Under the pieces are notes generated by a model. That model did no database searches. It was not told the origin of the DNA and saw only the letters and a list, made by a program, of their open reading frames with translations. From positions 124,001 to 188,000 of the forward strand of contig CAWIGD010000018.1 of NCBI GenBank assembly GCA_963835165.1: a DNA stretch of 64,000 bases. The letters are read 5' to 3'. Positions 16,754 to 25,585 of the stretch are shown here, one piece after another (position 1 is the first letter of the stretch; the number at the start of each line of letters is the position of its first letter). The DNA comes from VAZQ01 sp963835165. Its GTDB lineage: Bacteria; Pseudomonadota; Alphaproteobacteria; Rhizobiales; Xanthobacteraceae. Made by a program: the position numbers and the translations under genes.

Positions 16754-18010
16754 ATGCACGAGTTCAACCAGATCGGAGGCAAGCCCGACAAGCGTGCGGG
16801 CCGCTTCGCAACATTGCTGGTCGTCGCGGTCGCGGCGGCCGGCGGGATTGCTCTGGCTCAAGCGCAACGGTCGGGAGGTCCGACGCCATCGGGTCAGGGA
16901 GCCGAGGTCTATTTCATCGATCTCAGGGACGGAGCGACCGTTCCCGCGAAGCTGAAGCTCTTCTTCGGCCTGCGGAACATGGGTGTCGCGCCTGCAGGCT
17001 CCGATCGCGAGAATTCGGGTCATCACCATCTGTTGATCGATACCGAGCTTCCACCGCTCGATAAGCCCATTCCCAACGATTTCAATCATCTGCATTTCGG
17101 CGCCGGCCAGACCGAGGCTGAGATCACGTTGAGACCAGGGCAGCACACTTTGCAGCTGCTCATGGGTGACAAGGATCACGTTCCCCACACTCCGCCGGTC
17201 ATGTCGCAACGCATTCGCGTCCGGGTCGCCGAAGGTGCGCCAGGTGCCGCCGTGGCGCTGACCGGCGGGCCTTCGAAGTCACCTCCGGGCGCCGAGGTTT
17301 ATTTCAATGATCTGAAGGAGGGAGCGGTCCTCCCGCCGAAAACGACGATCTATTTCGGCCTGAAGAACATGGGCGTTGCACCCGCGGGCTCGGACCGTGA
17401 CAATTCAGGCCACCATCACTTGCTGATCGATACCGAGCTACCTCCGCTCGATCAGCCGATCCCGAATGACTTCAATCACCTTCACTTCGGTGGCGGCCAG
17501 ACCGAGGCCGAGGTTACGCTCAAGCACGGTGAGCACACTCTTCAGCTGCTCATGGGAGACAAGGATCATATTCCCCATACCCCGCCGGTGATGTCGCAAC
17601 GCGTCAAGGTCCGCGTGGTCGATCCCTCGCTTCGCAAACCAGCGCCGGCCGACGCGCGCGTGTATTTCGTCGGCCTGCAGGACGGGTCCGTGCTTCCTCA
17701 AAAAGCGACCCTTCGCTTTGGTCTGGTCAATATGGGCGTGGCGCCGGCAGGCATCGAAAAGTCCAATACCGGCCATCACCATCTCTTGATCGACTCCAAG
17801 CTGCCTCCGCTCGACGAGCCGATCCCGAATGACTTCAACCATCTGCACTTCGGCGCGGGGCAAACGGAAGCAACTGTGACGCTGCCATTGGGAGTCCACA
17901 CGCTGCAACTCCTGCTCGGCGACGAGAGCCATGTGCCGCACAACCCTCCGGTCATGTCGAAGCCGATCAAGGTCTTCGTGACCAGGACGGGACGCAGGCC
18001 TCGCGGCTGA
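16754..18010 (+). CDS. Periplasmic protein with three tandem DUF4399 domains
   Basis: A 418-residue exported protein built from three near-identical repeats of about 125 residues. Each repeat contains AEVYF (or ARVYF), FGL.NMGVAPAG, a GHHHLLID strand, IPNDFNHLHFG.GQTE and TLQLL.GD..H.PH.PPVMS. DUF4399 proteins usually have one copy and no assigned function. Each repeat carries about eight conserved histidines, which invites a metal- or copper-binding guess but nothing more. A signal segment (ATLLVVAVAAAGGIALAQAQ) precedes repeat one. ATG 16754 has GGAAGGA seven bases upstream; ATG 16724 is an in-frame alternative with a poorer ribosome site. It stands alone on the plus strand. Confidence 0.86.
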   Translation: MHEFNQIGGKPDKRAGRFATLLVVAVAAAGGIALAQAQRSGGPTPSGQGAEVYFIDLRDGATVPAKLKLFFGLRNMGVAPAGSDRENSGHHHLLIDTELPPLDKPIPNDFNHLHFGAGQTEAEITLRPGQHTLQLLMGDKDHVPHTPPVMSQRIRVRVAEGAPGAAVALTGGPSKSPPGAEVYFNDLKEGAVLPPKTTIYFGLKNMGVAPAGSDRDNSGHHHLLIDTELPPLDQPIPNDFNHLHFGGGQTEAEVTLKHGEHTLQLLMGDKDHIPHTPPVMSQRVKVRVVDPSLRKPAPADARVYFVGLQDGSVLPQKATLRFGLVNMGVAPAGIEKSNTGHHHLLIDSKLPPLDEPIPNDFNHLHFGAGQTEATVTLPLGVHTLQLLLGDESHVPHNPPVMSKPIKVFVTRTGRRPRG

Positions 18011-18043
18011 GGCAGCCGACGCAGTTCGCAGGCGGTGTCATGG

Positions 18044-18083
18044 ATCCCGGCTGGCGTTTCGGCCCGCCCCCGGGATGACGGTG
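18044..18083. repeat. Short intergenic inverted repeat, rhizobial palindromic-element type
   Basis: A snap-back structure with arms around ATCCCGG and CCGGGAT, flanked by TCATGG and GACGG, sits between convergent genes. It resembles the GGATCCCGG...CCGGGATGACG elements scattered in Bradyrhizobium-type genomes; it may also act as a weak bidirectional terminator. Confidence 0.4.
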
Positions 18084-18179
18084 ATGGATCCGACGTCGTC
18101 GGAAGCAGTTCTAGCTTCGTGCGGCAGGATCCATCGCGGCGCACCTCTGGCATAGAGCCAAATCGCTTTTACGCTGCGC

Positions 18180-21100
18180 CTATTGCGCGGGCTTGCCCGC
18201 CTGTTGCGGCACGGGGTCGGCAGCCGGCGTTGCGACGTGCTTTGTCGGCGGATCATCAGACCCGCCCAAGAAGCGCCCGAACAACCACCAAAAGACGCGT
18301 CCGACGTCGTCCATGATCGTGAAAAACGCCGGTACGAACAGGAGCGACAGCAAGGTCGAGACGAGGAGCCCGCCGATGATCGCGATCGCCATGGGCGATC
18401 GGAACTCGCCGCCGGCGCCGAAGGCCAGGGCGCTGGGCGCCATGCCTGCCACCATCGCGATCGTTGTCATCGTGATCGGTCGGGCGCGTTTTCGACCCGC
18501 CTCGATGATCGCGGTCGTGCGGTCAACGCCGCCGTGCATTGCCTCCACGGCAAAGTCGACCAGCATGATCGCGTTCTTGGTGACGATGCCCATCAGCATG
18601 AGAATACCAATGACCACGGGAGTGGTGATCGGCAGGTTGGTGATGAGGAGCGCCAAGATCGCTCCTGCGATGGATAGCGGAAGGGAAAACAGAATGGTCA
18701 CGGGTTGCAGCAGACTGGTGAAAAGCACCGCCAGCACCACGTAGACCATCATCAGGCCGCTTCGCATGGCCCCGCCGAATCCCTCGAACAGTTCTGCCTG
18801 CAGTTCGGCATCGCCGCCCTCGCTGACGGTGATGCCGGGCGGCAGGTTCTTCATCACCGACAGCGCCTTGATGGCCTCGCGCGCATCACTGAGCGCGGCA
18901 CCGCCGGCCAAATCCGCCTCGACACTGGCCTGCCGCTGACGATCGTAGCGAACGATATTGGTGGCGCCTTCGCCGAAGCTTATGTCGGCGAGGGCGACGA
19001 GCGGCACGCCGCCTCCGCGTTGAGACGGGATGCGTATCTGTTCGAGAACTTGCCGGTCGGCGCGCGCGTTTTCCTCGAGCAGGACGCGGATCGGGATGGT
19101 CCGATCGCCGGCATCGAATTTTGCAAGCGCCGGGCCGACATCGCCGATGGTCGCCACCCGGATCGTTTCCGACAGACTCTCGGTCGATACACCGAGGCGC
19201 ACCGCCAGGTCCCGGCGTGGGTAAATTCGCAGCTCCGGGCGATTGAGCGTTGCGCCGGACACGACATTCGCCACGATCGGGAGCCGGCGCATTTGGGCGG
19301 CCAGTTCGGAAGCGACATTCGCTACCGTCGCGTTGTCCTGGCCGGTGACGATGAATTTGACGTTTCGCTGTCCATTATCGTCGACGAACCAATAGCGGAT
19401 GTCCGGAATGTCGGCGAGGTCGCGGCCGATCGCCTGTTCGAGCTGCTGCTGCGAGAGCGATCGCTTCGATTTCGGCACGTAGTTGATGGTCAATCCGGCC
19501 CGGCCGACGTCGACGGCGCCGTTCGGAATTCGTCCGCCGTCGACGAAGACGCTCGCCACCTCGGGCCGCTTCCGCATGCGATTGACGATGATATCGGTCA
19601 CCGCCTCGGTGTCGGAGAGCTGCGAGCCGGGCGGCAGTTCGATGCCGAGCATCGAGCGGGCAGTGTCGGTGACAGGTAGAAAGCCGCTCGGCAGCAGGGA
19701 TGCCCCGGCCAAGGATGCAGCGAAGAAAAGCAAGCCGAGGGCCACGGTGATGAAGCGATATCGCACCGCGCCGGTGACGAGCCGGGTGTAAAGGCGCAGA
19801 GTGCGTCCATCGCTCTTCTCTTCGTGCTGATGCGGCTGCAGGAAATAGGCCGCGAGCATCGGCGTTATCATCCGCGCGCAGAGCAGGGAAAACAGCACCT
19901 GGACCGAGACTGTTATGCCGAATTGTTTGAAGAACTGGCCCGGGACCGAGGGCATGAAGCTCGCGGGGATGAACACCGCAACGATCGCCAGGCTGATGGC
20001 GATGACCGCAAGGCCGATCTCGTCGGCCGCCTCGAGCGCAGCCTGATAGGGCGATTTGCCCATCCGGATATGCCGCACGATGTTTTCGATCTCGACGATG
20101 GCGTCATCGACGAGGATTCCGGTGCTGAGGGTGATCGCCAGCAAGGTCACCATGTTCAGCGAGAAGCCGAGCAGTTGCATGACCCAGAAGGCTGGAAAAA
20201 TCGACAGCGGCAGGGTGACCGCCGCGATGATGGTCGCCCGCCAATCGCGCAAAAAGAGAAAAACCACGATCACTGCGAGGATGGCGCCCTCGTACAGCGT
20301 ATGCATCGCCGATTCGTAGTTTCCCAACGTGTGGACGACCGATGTGTCGATCAGCTTGAGGTCGACCGTCGGGTTGGCCGCCTTGATGGCCTCGATGCGA
20401 GCAGCAACTGCATCTGCGAGCACGACGTCGCTTGCGCCCTTTGCGCGCAGAATATTGAAGCCGACGACAGGTGCACCGTCGAATCGCGCAAAGGTCCGGG
20501 GCTCCGCAATCGTATCGGTGATGAGCCCCAGATCGTCCAACCGCACCTCGCCGCCCGCCGGCAGCGCGATCCTCGTCGCCGCGAGATCGGCAACCGTCTT
20601 GGCGCCGGCGAGGGTGCGGATGGCCTGGTCGCGTCCGCCAATCTCGGCGCGCCCGCCGGCGAGATCCACGTTACTCCCGCGAAGCTGGCGGCTGACATCG
20701 AGCGGCGTCAAGCCGACCGACTGGAGCCGAACCGGATCGAGCCCGACCCGGATTTCGCGCTCCACGCTTCCGATGCGATCGACCCGCGCGACCCCGCGAA
20801 CTCCCTGCAACGCCCGTATGACCACGTCGTCCACGAACCAGGAGAGCTGCTCCGGCGTTTTTCCGGGTGCTATCGCGGCGTAGGTGAGGATCGGAAGCCC
20901 GGCAATGTCGACCCGCTGGATCATCGGCTCGTCGATGCCGCGCGGGAGATTGGCGCGGATGCTCGTCACCGCGTCCTTGACGTCATTGAGCGCGCGATCC
21001 GTGTCCGTCTCCAGCCGGAACGTGATCGTCGTGCTGGATATTCCATCGGTGATGACGGAGTTGATGTGGTGGGCGCCGGCGACCCCGGAGACGGCGTCCT

Positions 21101-21308
21101 CGACGGTCTTCGTGACCCGCGATTCGAGCTCCGCGGGTGCAGCCCCGAACTGCGTGACGGTGACCGAGATGACGGGAACGTCGACATTCGGCATGCGCGT
21201 AACCGGCAGCTTGGTGAAGCTGATGTAGCCGAGTGCGACGATTGCCGCCGCCATGACGAGAGGAGGGAGCGGGTGTCGGATCGACCACGCAGAGATGTTA
21301 ATCGCCAT
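18180..21308 (-). CDS. RND-family efflux pump, HAE1 type
   Basis: A 1042-residue inner-membrane proton-driven exporter of the AcrB/MexB class. It has the expected TM1 (VMAAAIVALGYISF), a large periplasmic loop, the TM2-6 block, the proton-relay aspartates in TM4 (STGILVDDAIVEIENIV), a second periplasmic loop and the TM8-12 block (ILMLMGIVTKNAIMLVDFA), which retains the matching lysine. The C-terminal tail is Pro-rich. It starts at ATG 21308 and is alone on the minus strand; no adaptor or outer-membrane channel gene is directly adjacent. The two adaptors at 8182 and 13626 are on the same strand and could serve it. Substrate is unknown. Confidence 0.94.
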   Translation of the reverse strand: MAINISAWSIRHPLPPLVMAAAIVALGYISFTKLPVTRMPNVDVPVISVTVTQFGAAPAELESRVTKTVEDAVSGVAGAHHINSVITDGISSTTITFRLETDTDRALNDVKDAVTSIRANLPRGIDEPMIQRVDIAGLPILTYAAIAPGKTPEQLSWFVDDVVIRALQGVRGVARVDRIGSVEREIRVGLDPVRLQSVGLTPLDVSRQLRGSNVDLAGGRAEIGGRDQAIRTLAGAKTVADLAATRIALPAGGEVRLDDLGLITDTIAEPRTFARFDGAPVVGFNILRAKGASDVVLADAVAARIEAIKAANPTVDLKLIDTSVVHTLGNYESAMHTLYEGAILAVIVVFLFLRDWRATIIAAVTLPLSIFPAFWVMQLLGFSLNMVTLLAITLSTGILVDDAIVEIENIVRHIRMGKSPYQAALEAADEIGLAVIAISLAIVAVFIPASFMPSVPGQFFKQFGITVSVQVLFSLLCARMITPMLAAYFLQPHQHEEKSDGRTLRLYTRLVTGAVRYRFITVALGLLFFAASLAGASLLPSGFLPVTDTARSMLGIELPPGSQLSDTEAVTDIIVNRMRKRPEVASVFVDGGRIPNGAVDVGRAGLTINYVPKSKRSLSQQQLEQAIGRDLADIPDIRYWFVDDNGQRNVKFIVTGQDNATVANVASELAAQMRRLPIVANVVSGATLNRPELRIYPRRDLAVRLGVSTESLSETIRVATIGDVGPALAKFDAGDRTIPIRVLLEENARADRQVLEQIRIPSQRGGGVPLVALADISFGEGATNIVRYDRQRQASVEADLAGGAALSDAREAIKALSVMKNLPPGITVSEGGDAELQAELFEGFGGAMRSGLMMVYVVLAVLFTSLLQPVTILFSLPLSIAGAILALLITNLPITTPVVIGILMLMGIVTKNAIMLVDFAVEAMHGGVDRTTAIIEAGRKRARPITMTTIAMVAGMAPSALAFGAGGEFRSPMAIAIIGGLLVSTLLSLLFVPAFFTIMDDVGRVFWWLFGRFLGGSDDPPTKHVATPAADPVPQQAGKPAQ

Positions 21309-21945
21309 CAGCGTCCTCCCGCTTGAGCGGACTCGTCAGCAAAGAAATGACCGGCCTGCCTGCCGTCGCGCATCCGTCATTATCATCGGATCTGCCTCGA
21401 GAGCAAAACCCGGGAGACGAAAGGGCCGTGACGATCGGCCAACATTCTCTTCGGTCCAGGAATTACAACCCGCTTGCCTCGCAGGCGGCCAACACCAGCG
21501 CTTCGTCGCCTGGCCGGAGCGCCGGGGTGTCGCAGCCGCGACAATCGTGCCGGACGTGAGCAACGCTCTCTGCACGCGTACTATGGCAATCGCGGGCGGA
21601 AATGTCGCCGCCAGCGCCCCGGCGCGCCGTCCCACCGCATAAAGCAAGACTTTCGTGATTGCCGCCCAATTGTGTCGCCAGCCCCGACCTGCAGACAAAT
21701 ATGCCGCGGCTAAAATGTGGCAAGGACAGGTGCCGCTCGATCATGCGGCGTTTCGCTTCTTCGGCGTGCTCGGCTGTCAGAGACCGGATTTGAATTTGTC
21801 GCAAAAGCATGGATGAATGTCCGCCCAGCCGGAGGGCCGGGCCCGTGCTAGAGCGTGTGCGCGATCAAGAGGCTCGGCGGACATCCGGCCTCCGGGCAAT
21901 GGTCGCGGCGTCCGCTAGCGACGGGGCCTCAAGCATGAGCTGCAA
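21309..21945. other. Intergenic, no convincing gene
   Basis: This 637-base region lies between the divergent RND and UbiB-like genes. Several open frames up to about 120 codons exist on both strands, but they overlap each other, lack ribosome sites and switch protein-like character between frames. A decayed gene is possible but cannot be identified. No Crp-type box is seen. Confidence 0.45.
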
Positions 21946-23856
21946 ATGAAACTCCGTCGCGCATTGTGGCCCCGTCCCGCCAGCCAGGCCCAGCCCGGAA
22001 TGACACCGGCGGCCGAGGCGCCGATAACGACGGCCGGGTTCGATGTCATCCGCCCGATGCCTCGCCGCCGGGTGTCGCATTCGATCGACAGCGTCCTTGT
22101 TGACCTTCCCAGGGCCCGCCGCGTCGAGTTCAAGGCCGGGATCATCCGGCCCATCGGCAGACTGTTCGTCTGGCTCTGGGGCTTTCTGCGGTTCTACTTC
22201 GGCAACACCCTCGATGTCTTTCTGCGTCGCTCCAGCGACCAGCGCCGTGCCGTACGACTACGTCGTGTGTTCGAAGATGCCGGTGCGACGTTTGCGAAGC
22301 TTGGGCAGCAGCTATCCATGCGCGCCGACATGCTGCCGTATGCCTATTGCGCGGAACTGGGCAAGATGCTCGACCAGGCGCCGGCCTTCCCGACGCAGCA
22401 AGCCGTCGAAATCATCGAGCGCAATCTTGGAGGGCCGCTCAGCGACGTGTTCGAGGTTTTCGACCCGGAACCGATCGGCTCCGCGTCGCTGGCTTGCGTG
22501 TACCAAGCCCAATTGAAGACCGGCGAGAAAGTGGCGGTCAAGGTGCGGCGACCTGGAATCGGCCCGCTGATTGCGGCTGACTTGCGCGCGCTGGACTGGA
22601 TCTTGATCCTCGGGGAGACGCTCACGATCATTCCACCGGGGGTTACCCGACGTTTCCGGCAGGACTTCGAGACGATTCTTTTCAATGAGCTGAACTTCCG
22701 CGCCGAAGCGCGCTACACGGACATATTTCGACGGCGCGCGGCCAAGCGCAAGAAGGGCGTCACGGCGCCGCAGGTCTATTTCAAGTACTGCAGCGAAGAA
22801 GTGATGGTGAGCGAACTCGTCTCCGGCGTGTGGATGTGGGAGCTGATGGCCGCCGTCGACAGCAACGATCAGGAGTTCCTGGCGAAGGTGCGTCGCATCG
22901 GCATCGAGCCTAAAGCGCTGGCACGCAAGCTCGTCTTGGTCATGCAACATGAGGTGCAGGAAGAGCTTTTCTTCCACGCCGACCCGCATCCTTCGAATCT
23001 CATCATCATGCCCAATAACGGGATTTGCTACATCGACTTCGGCGCCATCGGGCGCTTTTCAACGCAGACCCGAAAGATTTTCCGCGAGCTCCAGCACCAC
23101 ATGGTCAGAGGCGACATTGGGCGGATGGTCAATTGCGCGCTCACTCTCGCCGGACCGCTTCCGCCGATGGATGTCGAGACGGTTCGTGTCGAGATGGAGA
23201 AAATCTACGCTGACACGGTCTACGCCATGAAAAGCAAGGACGCCGAGTGGTGGGAGAAGACCTCGGCGCAGGCGTGGCTTCGTTTCCTGGAGGTTTCGCA
23301 GAAGTTCTCGCTGCCCGCCAGCTTCGAGACGATTCAGTACTTTCGTACCTCGTTTGCCTACGACGCCATCGTTACGCGGCTGAACAAGGATATCGACATC
23401 GCCAAGGAATGGGAGGCCTACAAGCGGCAAGCCGGCAGGGAAGCGCGCCAGCGGGTGCAAAAAAGCATGCAGGCGAGGCGCCGCGGACCAACGGACATGG
23501 ACTATCTCCAAATGGAGGAGTTCGGAGATGTGGTCACCCAGTTCTTCTTCCAGGTGCAGCGCAACATCGAGAACCCAATCATCCACTTCAGGAACATCGT
23601 GGGAAAGATCGCTTACATCGCATCCCTGGTGATGAAGCTGGGCTACATGGTTGCTGCTGCAGTCGGCATTGGCCTGATCGCCGACGCCGTCTCCAGGAGA
23701 TGGTTCGGTCGCCAAATCGACTGGGCCTCCATGCTGGAAGCCGCAACATCGTTTGGATGGGTGCAGCTGGTATTGATTGCGGTCCTGCTGATACTTATCC
23801 GCAGAATTGTGATCCGGCTGAATATGCCCGACACCCGGCTCGGTCCCGAGCGATAG
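21946..23856 (+). CDS. ABC1/AarF/UbiB-family atypical kinase
   Basis: A 636-residue UbiB-like protein. Key motifs are present: KxGQ at Lys118 (FAKLGQQLSMRADML), the A-rich nucleotide loop region IGSASLACVYQAQL, VAVKVRRPGI, the catalytic-loop equivalent HADPHPSNLIIMP and metal-binding YIDFGAIGR. Two C-terminal transmembrane segments follow (VAAAVGIGLIADAV and VQLVLIAVLLILI), as in coenzyme-Q-associated UbiB proteins. It is likely to support quinone or lipid metabolism at the membrane, but it stands alone and not with ubi genes, so its substrate is open. The N-terminal 45 residues are variable, and starts at later Met codons are possible. Confidence 0.87.
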   Translation: MKLRRALWPRPASQAQPGMTPAAEAPITTAGFDVIRPMPRRRVSHSIDSVLVDLPRARRVEFKAGIIRPIGRLFVWLWGFLRFYFGNTLDVFLRRSSDQRRAVRLRRVFEDAGATFAKLGQQLSMRADMLPYAYCAELGKMLDQAPAFPTQQAVEIIERNLGGPLSDVFEVFDPEPIGSASLACVYQAQLKTGEKVAVKVRRPGIGPLIAADLRALDWILILGETLTIIPPGVTRRFRQDFETILFNELNFRAEARYTDIFRRRAAKRKKGVTAPQVYFKYCSEEVMVSELVSGVWMWELMAAVDSNDQEFLAKVRRIGIEPKALARKLVLVMQHEVQEELFFHADPHPSNLIIMPNNGICYIDFGAIGRFSTQTRKIFRELQHHMVRGDIGRMVNCALTLAGPLPPMDVETVRVEMEKIYADTVYAMKSKDAEWWEKTSAQAWLRFLEVSQKFSLPASFETIQYFRTSFAYDAIVTRLNKDIDIAKEWEAYKRQAGREARQRVQKSMQARRRGPTDMDYLQMEEFGDVVTQFFFQVQRNIENPIIHFRNIVGKIAYIASLVMKLGYMVAAAVGIGLIADAVSRRWFGRQIDWASMLEAATSFGWVQLVLIAVLLILIRRIVIRLNMPDTRLGPER

Positions 23857-23895
23857 CTTGCCGCTATGACTGACTGCGGTGCCGATGGCCGATCG

Positions 23896-24306
23896 TTACT
23901 TGATCGAAATCGAAAGCGGCACACCCTTGGCATCCGAGCAATCCATATGCCCGCTCGAGCTGCCGGAGAATTCCCCGTTGTAGGTGCATTTAGCGCCGTC
24001 GAGGGAGATCGCCGCATGGATCTGGGACGACGGGCCCGATTTGGAGATCTGAAACCTGATCTCGCCGGATTTTTCTTGCGGACCGTTCACGCTGCACAGA
24101 CCGACATGCTTCCAAATCACAGCCCCGGAAAACTCATTGCTGCCGGCCGGACCTTTTTCCATGACGGTGCCGTTGAGCTCCCATTCCGAGAGGTAACCGG
24201 CGGTGCCCAGAACCTGCAGCGATCGCGACTGCGCGGGCGCGCAAGTGACCCCGACGGCAATCGGGATCGCGAACGCCTTCAACAGCTTCTCCACAAAATA
24301 TCCCAT
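23896..24306 (-). CDS. Small exported protein of unknown function
   Basis: A 136-residue protein with an N-terminal signal peptide (LLKAFAIPIAVGVTCAPAQS) and a compact beta-rich domain: GYLSEWELNGTVMEK, FSGAVIWKHVGLCSVNGPQ, SGEIRFQISKSG and a C-terminal HMDCSDAKGVPLSISIK. Three cysteines in the mature part could form a disulfide. I recognise this as a conserved rhizobial hypothetical but know no function. It converges with the UbiB-like gene, 39 bases away. Confidence 0.72.
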   Translation of the reverse strand: MGYFVEKLLKAFAIPIAVGVTCAPAQSRSLQVLGTAGYLSEWELNGTVMEKGPAGSNEFSGAVIWKHVGLCSVNGPQEKSGEIRFQISKSGPSSQIHAAISLDGAKCTYNGEFSGSSSGHMDCSDAKGVPLSISIK

Positions 24307-24703
24307 AGGGGCTCGCGAATTGCAGGTTAGCCAGCCGAGTATAGCTCCAGCCGCGTGTCTTTAACACCGACCAAGGCAGGTTCACGACCGCACGGGCCCG
24401 GAGGCTGTCGTTCGCTTCAAGATATTCTCGGAATGGTCGGTTGCCGAACCAGCGGCCGCTGCTATAAAGTTGGTGCGAACCGCAGCTTACGGTCGGCCGG
24501 ACAGGGCCGGTATCGTGTGCCCCTGAGGACGTCCGAGACAACTGCAGGGAACAAGATGGGTCACGTCGTTATTGTCGTCACGGCTCATCTCGGCCAACGA
24601 CCGACGACCGTTCGAAGCGATGCCTGCCCATGGACGTCAGCCGGGCGGGAACATGCGCCGAACAGTCCGCCGAAATCTTCACTCCCTCGCTAGGAAGGAC
24701 AGC
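24307..24703. other. Intergenic, promoter region of two divergent genes
   Basis: This 397-base gap holds no supported gene. It must contain the promoter of the minus-strand exported protein and of the 24704 gene pair. No dyad of the Crp-like type was seen. Confidence 0.45.
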
Positions 24704-25063
24704 ATGGACAAGCTCGTGAGACGTGTCACCGTTGTTCAAAGCAGTGGCGAGCATCGCGACGCAAAAGTCGTCTACGAAAATGATGAAGACGAAGATACCG
24801 ACGACGAGGGTCCGGGTGCCCCGAACTTCAAGCGGCTCGAACGTAGTGTCCGGCATATGTTGAAGGCACAAGTGATCGCGGCCCAGGACGCCTATCAGCG
24901 ACACCTCGACTCCGTTGCCAAGGGTGGAAACAGCTGGATTGTCGACGATCCCGGCAATTTCATGAAGGCGCGCCGGAAGGCTCTCAAGGAGATGCGCAAG
25001 GCGTCGCCATTCGGGATGCCGAAGATGGAATTTGATGACGACGACGACGACGATGACGAATGA
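24704..25063 (+). CDS. Conserved protein with acidic tail (DUF6312-like)
   Basis: A 119-residue soluble protein starting MDKLVRRVTVVQSSGEHRDAKVVYEND, with an acidic segment (DEDEDTDDEG), a basic helical middle (RLERSVRHMLKAQVIAAQDAYQRHLDSV) and a C-terminal run of eight aspartates. The start is fixed by AGGAAGGA five bases upstream of ATG 24704. It resembles the rhizobial DUF6312 family from memory; no function is known. It is followed 11 bases later by a DUF6200-like gene, so the two are probably co-expressed and may act together. Confidence 0.72.
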   Translation: MDKLVRRVTVVQSSGEHRDAKVVYENDEDEDTDDEGPGAPNFKRLERSVRHMLKAQVIAAQDAYQRHLDSVAKGGNSWIVDDPGNFMKARRKALKEMRKASPFGMPKMEFDDDDDDDDE

Positions 25064-25074
25064 AGGAGATTGAG

Positions 25075-25359
25075 ATGGCAACCACCGCAACGAGCACTCC
25101 TGAACAACGGGAGTCTCGGGAGCAGGATAAGGCTGGCAAGTCGCATATCGTGGTCGTCGATCTCGACGAGCCGCAATCGCCGGTGGCGGTCAAGCGCCTC
25201 CGTAAGGGGAAGGGCAAGCTGTTCAACCACGTCGAACGGATCGTCAAAGACCTCGTCGAGGATGGCACCGTCAAGGCCAGTGCCCAGCCGGTCGTGATCG
25301 TGGTGCGCGAGCTTCCCGGGCCGCCTTGGGCTTTCTTCGGCCGCGACGACGAAGATTGA
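25075..25359 (+). CDS. DUF6200-like small protein
   Basis: A 94-residue protein with the pattern KSHIVVVDLDEPQSPVAVKRLRKGKGKLFNHVERIVKDLVEDGTVKASAQPVVIVVRE, which matches what I know of DUF6200: two beta strands around a basic Arg/Lys-Gly-Lys-Gly turn. The ATG at 25075 has AAGGAGAT five bases upstream. It lies 11 bases after the DUF6312-like gene and converges with the nonribosomal peptide cluster. Function unknown. Confidence 0.72.
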   Translation: MATTATSTPEQRESREQDKAGKSHIVVVDLDEPQSPVAVKRLRKGKGKLFNHVERIVKDLVEDGTVKASAQPVVIVVRELPGPPWAFFGRDDED

Positions 25360-25585
25360 GGACGGAGTTCAACCAGTGCGCCTGCGTATGCGCGGGCGCG
25401 CGAGGGTAGGCGACAGCGAATCGCTGAGGTTGTTTCGCAGTTCTGCTCTAAGCCCTTTCGGTGCATGATCCCGGCTTCGTTGGACCATGCACCGCATTCA
25501 TTTTTTTGATGGCTCAAGCGGCGGCATAACGACACCGCCCCCCGCAAGCGTCGCGGGCAGAGCCCCACGAGGTCGCCAAGCTCCC

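Noticed and set aside
16337..17209. Minus-strand frame of 290 codons
   Set aside because: It is antisense to the DUF4399 gene, whose repeats are well conserved in the plus frame.
19824..21326. Plus-strand frame of 500 codons
   Set aside because: Antisense to the RND pump gene; Asp/Arg/His-rich composition without domains.
21463..21810. Possible minus-strand gene between the RND and UbiB-like genes
   Set aside because: The protein-like stretches fall in two different frames, with no ribosome site and no family match.
24549..24571. GGAAC ... CGTT considered as an EcfG general-stress promoter upstream of 24704
   Set aside because: The spacer is about 14 bases, shorter than the 16-17 expected for EcfG sites.
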